Notes under the pieces: generated by a model | Seen by the model: only the letters and a program-made list of their open reading frames with translations | Told to the model about the DNA's origin: nothing | Database searches by the model: none | Made by a program: the position numbers and the translations under genes | NCBI GenBank assembly: GCA_907164885.2 | Contig: OU015496.1 | Coordinates: 1,074,511 to 1,138,510 of the forward strand | Direction of reading: 5' to 3' | DNA length: 64,000 nucleotides | From: Dolomedes plantarius | Taxonomy: Eukaryota > Arthropoda > Arachnida > Araneae > Dolomedidae | Shown here: piece by piece, positions 1 through 64,000 of the stretch | Layout: every line of letters starts with the position of its first letter | Position numbering within the stretch: position 1 is the first letter of the stretch

Positions 1-1858
1 GACTGCTGGACTTTTTGTCACCAAAATTAGGACACGACTCAATGATAATTCAATCAATACGCTAGTTTTCTCAGTACGTATTTTAAGAACTCTTCTAATA
101 AATAACTTGCCTTTGTTCTATTATTCTTTTGTTTTATTTAAAAATGAAATGATTTTTTTGCATTTTTAAATTTAACAAATTTTTTAAATAATAAATATTA
201 GAAACCCGGTTTTCCCGGGAATCTCTTTAAAATGTTCTTGCTTGCCGAGATCCATTTTTTGCCGGGAAATGAGAAACCCTAGTCAAGACGGTTGTTATTA
301 CGTTAGGGCATTACTAGTAGTTTGACAAAAGGGTCATTGTCCAAGATTCATTTTTATGTTTATTTGTTTTTAGAAACATCTATGGATTACTATAATCTTG
401 TCTCCTTCATCCGGAAATTTTCCTTCCTCCCATATCCGAAATTCTTTAACTTTACGGAAAGGATGATCTGGATAAATTTTTTTTTGCAATTAAAATCTGA
501 CAGATATTGCAGTAGACAGCAGCTTCCGAACAGCGATAAATGGATTTCTGGGCGTTTGTCTAGGGTTCGCAATTGGAAAGTCTTTCCTGAATCAAAATTT
601 TATAAAAATTTGAATATGAATCCAAATGTTGGAGAAACATAGCCTTCCAGATTATGTGTTATTTTTATGAAAACAGCATCTAAAATAAATCGTAAACCTT
701 CAGCAATATTTACTCCCCTAATGCAGTATTCAATTTTCAGGATGAATTTTTTCGCTTCTGAGCAGCGAATATTGTGGTAAAGAAGCATCATTACGCAGTT
801 GTTGATATAAAAATAATCTTATATACTGATATGAATTTTAGAGGATGAGCATATTGACTTTTTAAATTTATAATGTAGCAGTGGGAATCTGCTACATTTA
901 AATCTTCAACTATAACTTGATGCACCGCCTTTATTTTTACTAGGACAACACATCATTGCCAAACGTTGAAAATCACAATAATGTGCATAATCGGTCTCGT
1001 GCTTAGTGAGTATCTAAAGCCGGATTTAAAAATGTCACTGAGCACGCGCAGAGAGCAATTTTTAAAAAAAAATATTGAAAATTAGCGCTAATTAAACAAC
1101 GCGAAATAAACAATTGCCATCAGGTTTAATCTTATTTTTCACAAAAATAATTTTTATAAAATTTAAAACGGCAGACAGAGATCTAGAGAGACTCCTCGGA
1201 ACAGACGTGTTTATCATTAAAACATATCACTGAGCATGCGCAAAAACAGTGAGTTTATAAAGCCAGATTTAAGCATGCCGTGAGCTTGCGCAGAAATAAA
1301 TTTTTAATTGTAAATTATCTCTCATTAATAGAAATTGCGGTTACCAAAAACCAAATTTGACAAATCTACAGATTCCAATCTTTCGTTTAAGACCAAAAAG
1401 AAGTAAATAGATGCAGTAGTTTTCTCTCATGGACTGCCCAAAAAGAAGGCTTACCAACTTAAATATATAGAGTTTTATAAAAGTCATCTTTTGATAAAAC
1501 ACTGTTTTGGGAAACGGGATGAGAGGGGTGTCATAGGGACATGACAGTAGTGTCACGGCCAGGGGCAGGAGCATTGAAAAGTACAGGACGAAGTAAAATA
1601 ATTGTTAAATGCAAGAAATAAACAGGGCAAATGACGGGCAATAAAAGACAAGGGAAGAAAGCCAGCAATATACCGAAACGAAATTTAGAGATTGTGTTTG
1701 TAGCAAGAAATAGAAGATAAAAGTTGAAGAGAGTGAGTTGCACGAAGAGAATAAAAGAAAATTTATGATGGCTATAAAACAGCCCATCCTGCTTGAAGCG
1801 GAAGCATGGGAAAGTTATATTTGAGGGAGAATTTTATAAAAATTATCCTTTACGATTT
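1..1858. other. AT-rich intronic or flanking sequence without a recognised gene
   Basis: I looked here on the minus strand for the missing C-terminal M13 exons (a Phe-rich block ending in a Trp-Cys, then the CxxW tail) and saw none. Short open frames at 322-642 and 1341-1787 match nothing I know and have low-complexity composition. The only structure noted is the short direct repeat listed separately. Confidence 0.5.
1014..1293 (+). repeat. Diverged direct repeat, about 40 bp, with an extra partial unit
   Basis: The segment AAAGCCGGATTTAAAAATG followed by a CACTGAGCACGCGCAGA-type block at 1014-1053 recurs at 1258-1293. The second half alone recurs near 1226-1243. The units are imperfect copies in the same orientation. 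Origin unknown. Confidence 0.55.
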
Positions 1859-1859
1859 T

Positions 1860-1936
<77 letters not shown>

Positions 1937-1969
1937 CGTCAATTGTATACATTGATCGTCGTATTTATC

Positions 1970-2000
<31 letters not shown>

Positions 2001-2076
2001 TTGGTATGAATTGTATACATTGACCGTTGTATTTAATTAGAATATACTCCGTAGCGAAGTACGGGTTTTCAGCTAG
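1859..2076 (+). mobile_element. Helitron 3' end with (AT)n tracts
   Basis: The sequence ends in a Helitron-type terminus at 2042-2076: GTAGCGAAGTACGGG, then TTTTCAGCTAG followed by T, which fits the CTAG-3' end and A/T target of Helitrons. Upstream lie two (AT)n microsatellites (about 1861-1934 and 1974-2001) and two copies of a TTGTATACATTGA-type unit. The same unit closes the Helitron fragment near 23362-23385, which links both to one family. The 5' end of this copy is missing. Confidence 0.65.
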
Positions 2077-2193
2077 TCATTTGTATAAATCCTAATTATT
2101 GGATATCATTATGAAAGATTAAAAGCCTTCTTTGCTTGTTCTAACGACCAATAATTCAGGCGGAGTCAACATGTTTCCCTTTCACTTAACTTT

Positions 2194-2613
2194 TTACCAT
2201 GTTTTTATTAACTCGCTTTCTTGTTTGTGTGTGTGTTTGTCCGGTGCAAATCTTGCAATCGATTTTTAACTAACTTCCCGACTAGCTAGAATTTTGAAAC
2301 TTTTAGAATAGCTCAGAACACGATGACAATGCATTATTTTAATACTTTTAGCCATCTTTAGGCAGACTTGAATTCTTTTTCAGTTAATTTTGTTTTGTAG
2401 ACTGGTGGAGCCATCTAACGGCCGGGACGGGAACGAAAAGTTAAACGCGAGTTAACTTCCAATTAACTTCATTGTCTTTCAAGTTGACGGGATAATTCAT
2501 CAAAAAATTTTAAAAAAGTGTTTATTAATACATAGAATTGTCAAGTTTATATGAATGAACAGAAAATTTAAAAACACGGTACATAAAAAAAGTTCTTTTT
2601 ATCTTGTAATTAT
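2194..2613 (-). mobile_element. Helentron-like non-autonomous repeat, copy 1
   Basis: One of four copies of a roughly 420-bp repeat (others at 17742, 51779 and 55943). Read on the minus strand it starts ATAATTACAAGATAAAAAG, has an 18-bp palindrome ATAAAAAGAACTTTTTAT right after the start (one change in this copy), contains an (AC)n tract, and ends AATAAAAACATGGTAA. That end is the inverted copy of a motif about 20 nt inside the start. This asymmetric inverted-terminus design is known from Helentrons; the longer copy at 17742 carries a PIF1-type helicase fragment. The family is certain as a repeat; the Helentron label is inference. Confidence 0.6.
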
Positions 2614-3152
2614 CGTTTAGTGAAATTACCTGGCTTTCGGTCAGAACTACAAAAGCAGTACAAGTCAAGATATCTGCTCTCTGTGTAACGTACGTTTGGC
2701 TTATCTTTCTATTGAATTAATTTACTGTCTCAAATCACATTAAATCTCAGTCCTTCTCACTGGGTTTTCTTTAAACCCAGTATGAACAGAGGCTTGGAAA
2801 TCAGCAGTCTAGGACCTGTCTAGCCTGTAAAATGAGGGCAGAATTTTCGCGACCGTAAATAATCTCTTTATTGAATAATACTTATGTATTGATCTTCTGT
2901 TTTCCTGCACACTCTACGAATGAACATCCTACCGATAAGAGTATTTAATTTTGAAAATTTAGAAGGCAAATAAGTCTCAGTTCCTGCAAACGTTTATTGA
3001 AAATTCAGCAGTTAAGCAACTAAATAACAATAAAATATCGCTTATTTATGATATCTTCAAATTTTTAAACAACTGCACACTGAAGACGTCAAACACTGTT
3101 TATTTACGTGCTTTAATGCTTGTCTTTTACAAATGAACTGTAATGGCCTTAC
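2614..3152. other. Intronic sequence, nothing recognised
   Basis: Lies downstream of the last exon found (exon I). No transposon signature and no convincing continuation of the peptidase coding sequence was seen on either strand. Confidence 0.5.
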
Positions 3153-62071
<58,919 letters not shown>

Positions 62072-62116
62072 CTAGAAATATTCATATTTATTAATTCCAG
62101 TCAAGATAAATACATA

Positions 62117-62445
62117 TGTCGCAAGAAAAGTGGCACCGCAGTTGCGATCAGGAGTACATAGAGTTGAACTAATTGACTCACACGGACGTAGGCGTTGTCG
62201 GTTAGTTCAAGTCTATTGTACTCCTGATCGCAACTGCACGACACCGGATCGCTCGTGTGCGCCGAGCCTTAAGATTACGATACAGCTTGAACTAGCATTG
62301 GAAATGAAACCGTTGCAACTGCGCTCAGAGGGACAAATTGCGAGATAGAGGTGTGTAGCTTTTCGTGCACGATGGGGCACTTCAGACATCAGTGGCATAA
62401 CCTCGAAATTGCCAGTTTTTGACTTGTGCCACTTTTCTTACCGGG
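62117..62445. mobile_element. Foldback MITE of about 330 bp
   Basis: The outer inverted pair is AAGAAAAGTGGCAC (62122-62135) and GTGCCACTTTTCTT (62426-62439). An inner pair, CAGTTGCGATCAGGAGTACA (62138-62157) with its inverse at about 62216-62236, forms a separate hairpin with TTAGTTCAA-type blocks. No coding sequence; superfamily not determined. Confidence 0.7.
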
Positions 62446-62598
62446 ATGCGATGTGTTGGGAAATCATTAAGTACATATTTTAATAACTTGTCCAGAACCC
62501 TTTGTTTGTTACTCGTTCCAGCAGGACGAATTTATTTTCTATTCTTTTATATATAAAACAGTTCCGTGACTTACTGACTGACATATAACGCACAGACC

Positions 62599-63414
62599 TA
62601 GTGATGCTACATCGATAACAAAACATCGATGTTTTGAAACATCGATATTCAATATTAAAACATCGATGCGAATAAAACATCGCCCAAAAACCATCGATGT
62701 TTTCGAACATCCATTTTTAAAAACTGGTTTAGTAATCTCTAACATTAATGTTACTTCCGTTAGTCGTGGGGGGAGGGGGTGATTTAATTTTACTATCTGA
62801 TTGGGCAGGCACAAATGACAAAAACTTGGTTGCTTTGGGTTACATTGATGACTCAAAATTCTCGCTGTAAATACCGCCATGTTTCGCCTTCAAATGTCCA
62901 GATAAATTCGTGGTATTGCCAGAAGTTTTGAGGGACTTAAGGCAAATAATGCATTTCGCCAATTTGTCAGTGGTTTTCTAAAAATATTTCCATACGGTAC
63001 TTTTGGGAGGCATCTTACTAGTAATATTAACGTCAACTTATATAAAACCAGAACAAAACAAAAACTTAAATGGATGCACTCGTGTATATACTATTTGTAA
63101 AATAAAACCCCATGAAAGGTTCTGGAGTGTCAGGAACATTCGAAGCCCTCTGATTGGTTCATTGGTTGTTAATTGCCATTTGTCTGTTTGCTAAGGAATC
63201 ATTCCCCCTTTTGTATTCGTCCTTTTCAGAATTCAGACTTACATTTACTGAGTTTTAAATTATGCTACTTGGTAATTTTTTTTTATTATGGTACTTTTTC
63301 ATTAAAAAAAAAATCGAGACAACGTAAAACATCGAGCACAAAACATCGATGTTAAAAAAACATCGGCTTCAATAAATCGATGTTTAAAACATCGACATCG
63401 ATGTCGCATCCCTA
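62599..63414 (-). mobile_element. hAT element, 816 bp, internally deleted
   Basis: The ends are TAGTGATGCTACATCGAT and an inverse of TAGGGATGCGACATCGAT, with many CATCGATG words just inside. A perfect 8-bp duplication CACAGACC lies at 62591-62598 and 63415-63422. The uninterrupted Helitron copies show that a single CACAGACC existed there before insertion. A BED zinc finger on the minus strand supports hAT. Confidence 0.92.
62860..63013 (-). pseudogene. BED zinc finger of a hAT transposase
   Basis: From ATG at 63013: MPPKSTVWKYF, a TAG, then KTTDKLAKCIICLKSLKTSG and NTTNLSGHLKAKH. The C-x2-C...H-x4-H spacing and aromatic head (VWKYF) are those of a BED finger, the DNA-binding part of many hAT transposases. 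The reading frame ends a few codons later and the catalytic domain is deleted. Confidence 0.82.
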
Positions 63415-64000
63415 CACAGACCAAACCGCTGGAACTAAAGGGCTGAAATTTTGCATGGCGATTCTTCTTGTAGTGTTGGGGTGCACTAAGAAAGAGTTTT
63501 AAAAAATTCTTCTTAGATTTTTTAAAATCAAATTTGTAAGCTGTTTTTTGTAATTTTTTTAAAGTTTGTTTATTTAAAATAATAATTTTAGGGTTATAAA
63601 ATTTATATCACGAGAAAGATCATAAAAAACCTTTAAAATGAAATCTTTTTCGAATCTTTACCTCCATTTTCTGATTTTTAGTGAATTTTTAAACATTAGT
63701 TTTTAGAATTGAATTTATTAAATCCTGATCACGTGGTTTCTTTTCTTTTTGTGATACTTTAAACTAATTTTGCGTCACGTGCATAACAACGAAATAGACA
63801 AAAATATTTTTTTTTCTTGCTAATGCGGCAGACGATTGCACATCATCCAAAATAATATTAAAATACAGTAAAATATGTGTTCCTCAAATTGTACTATATT
63901 AACTGTACTATATTCTTTAGTATGTTCTATTAGATTTAATTTCAATATTTTCTTTTACATTATTTTGTGTATAAAAATATCCGTTACGATTTTATATATA

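Larger units (their letters stand above)
62543..64000 (+). mobile_element. Helitron 5' part, family 1, copy c, interrupted
   Basis: It starts TCTTTTATATATAAAACAG and reaches ATAACGCACAGACC, then is interrupted by the hAT element (62599-63414). It resumes with CACAGACCAAACCGCTGG, GGCTGAAATTTTGCATGG and the rest of the family sequence to the window edge. It parallels 7748-8328 and 22724-23408. Confidence 0.75.

Noticed and set aside
322..642. 106-codon open frame
   Set aside because: Overlapped by an antisense frame of similar length, with no motif, splice context or family likeness.
1..3152. C-terminal M13 exons expected after exon I
   Set aside because: I searched for the Phe-rich FAQ-type block and the CxxW tail on the minus strand and found nothing convincing; they may lie left of the window.

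Overview
The window is a stretch of animal nuclear genome, AT-rich and crowded with transposons, with long (AT)n tracts. No operons, Shine-Dalgarno sites or bacterial genes are seen. The mixture of tRNA-derived SINEs, Helitrons, Tc1, Merlin, piggyBac, hAT, BEL/Pao and Ty3/gypsy elements points to an arthropod. I suspect a chelicerate such as a spider, but that is inference; no species marker is present.

The main content is one host gene on the minus strand that fills almost the whole window: a neprilysin-like zinc metallopeptidase (family M13). I reconstructed nine consecutive coding exons by eye, from 62071 down to 3153, all with GT-AG borders and matching phases (892 nt, about 297 residues, no stop codon). 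They run from the middle of the M13 N-terminal domain, through the NAYY, GIL and HEITH motifs, to the segment that carries the third zinc ligand. The 5' exons lie beyond the right edge. The last C-terminal exons were not found in 1-3152 and probably lie beyond the left edge. The introns are 1.9 to 19.7 kb long.

Nearly everything else is intronic mobile DNA. From left to right: a Helitron 3' end and the first of four copies of a Helentron-like repeat (2194-2613); SINEs, one holding a 178-bp hAT MITE (4803-4980); a complete but dead piggyBac element (5285-7700); a Ty3/gypsy element with integrase upstream of reverse transcriptase (8329-16874), its leader broken by nested Merlin elements (12741-15519); a Helentron-like copy with a PIF1 helicase fragment (17742-18570); a Tc1 element (19962-21345); a full BEL/Pao retrotransposon with both LTRs (23409-29386); a SINE and a compound Helitron (31155-33784); a PIF/Harbinger-like MITE (35739-36177); a second, better preserved Tc1 element (38361-39767); a 3-kb foldback element with oppositely oriented tandem arrays (42524-45555); Merlin, SINE, non-LTR and BEL fragments (45900-51800); a 685-bp palindrome with an (AT)n centre (52777-53461); TTAA-type and Harbinger-type MITEs (53933-54885); and a Helitron 5' part interrupted by a hAT element with a BED zinc finger (62543-64000).

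No transposon coding region is intact. Several insertions are dated relative to each other by nesting and by target-site duplications read directly from the sequence. The points most worth checking are the unusual residue at the third zinc-ligand position of the peptidase, the INT-before-RT gypsy element, the foldback element that shares a core motif with a Helitron family, and the Merlin copies that keep only their N-terminal exon.
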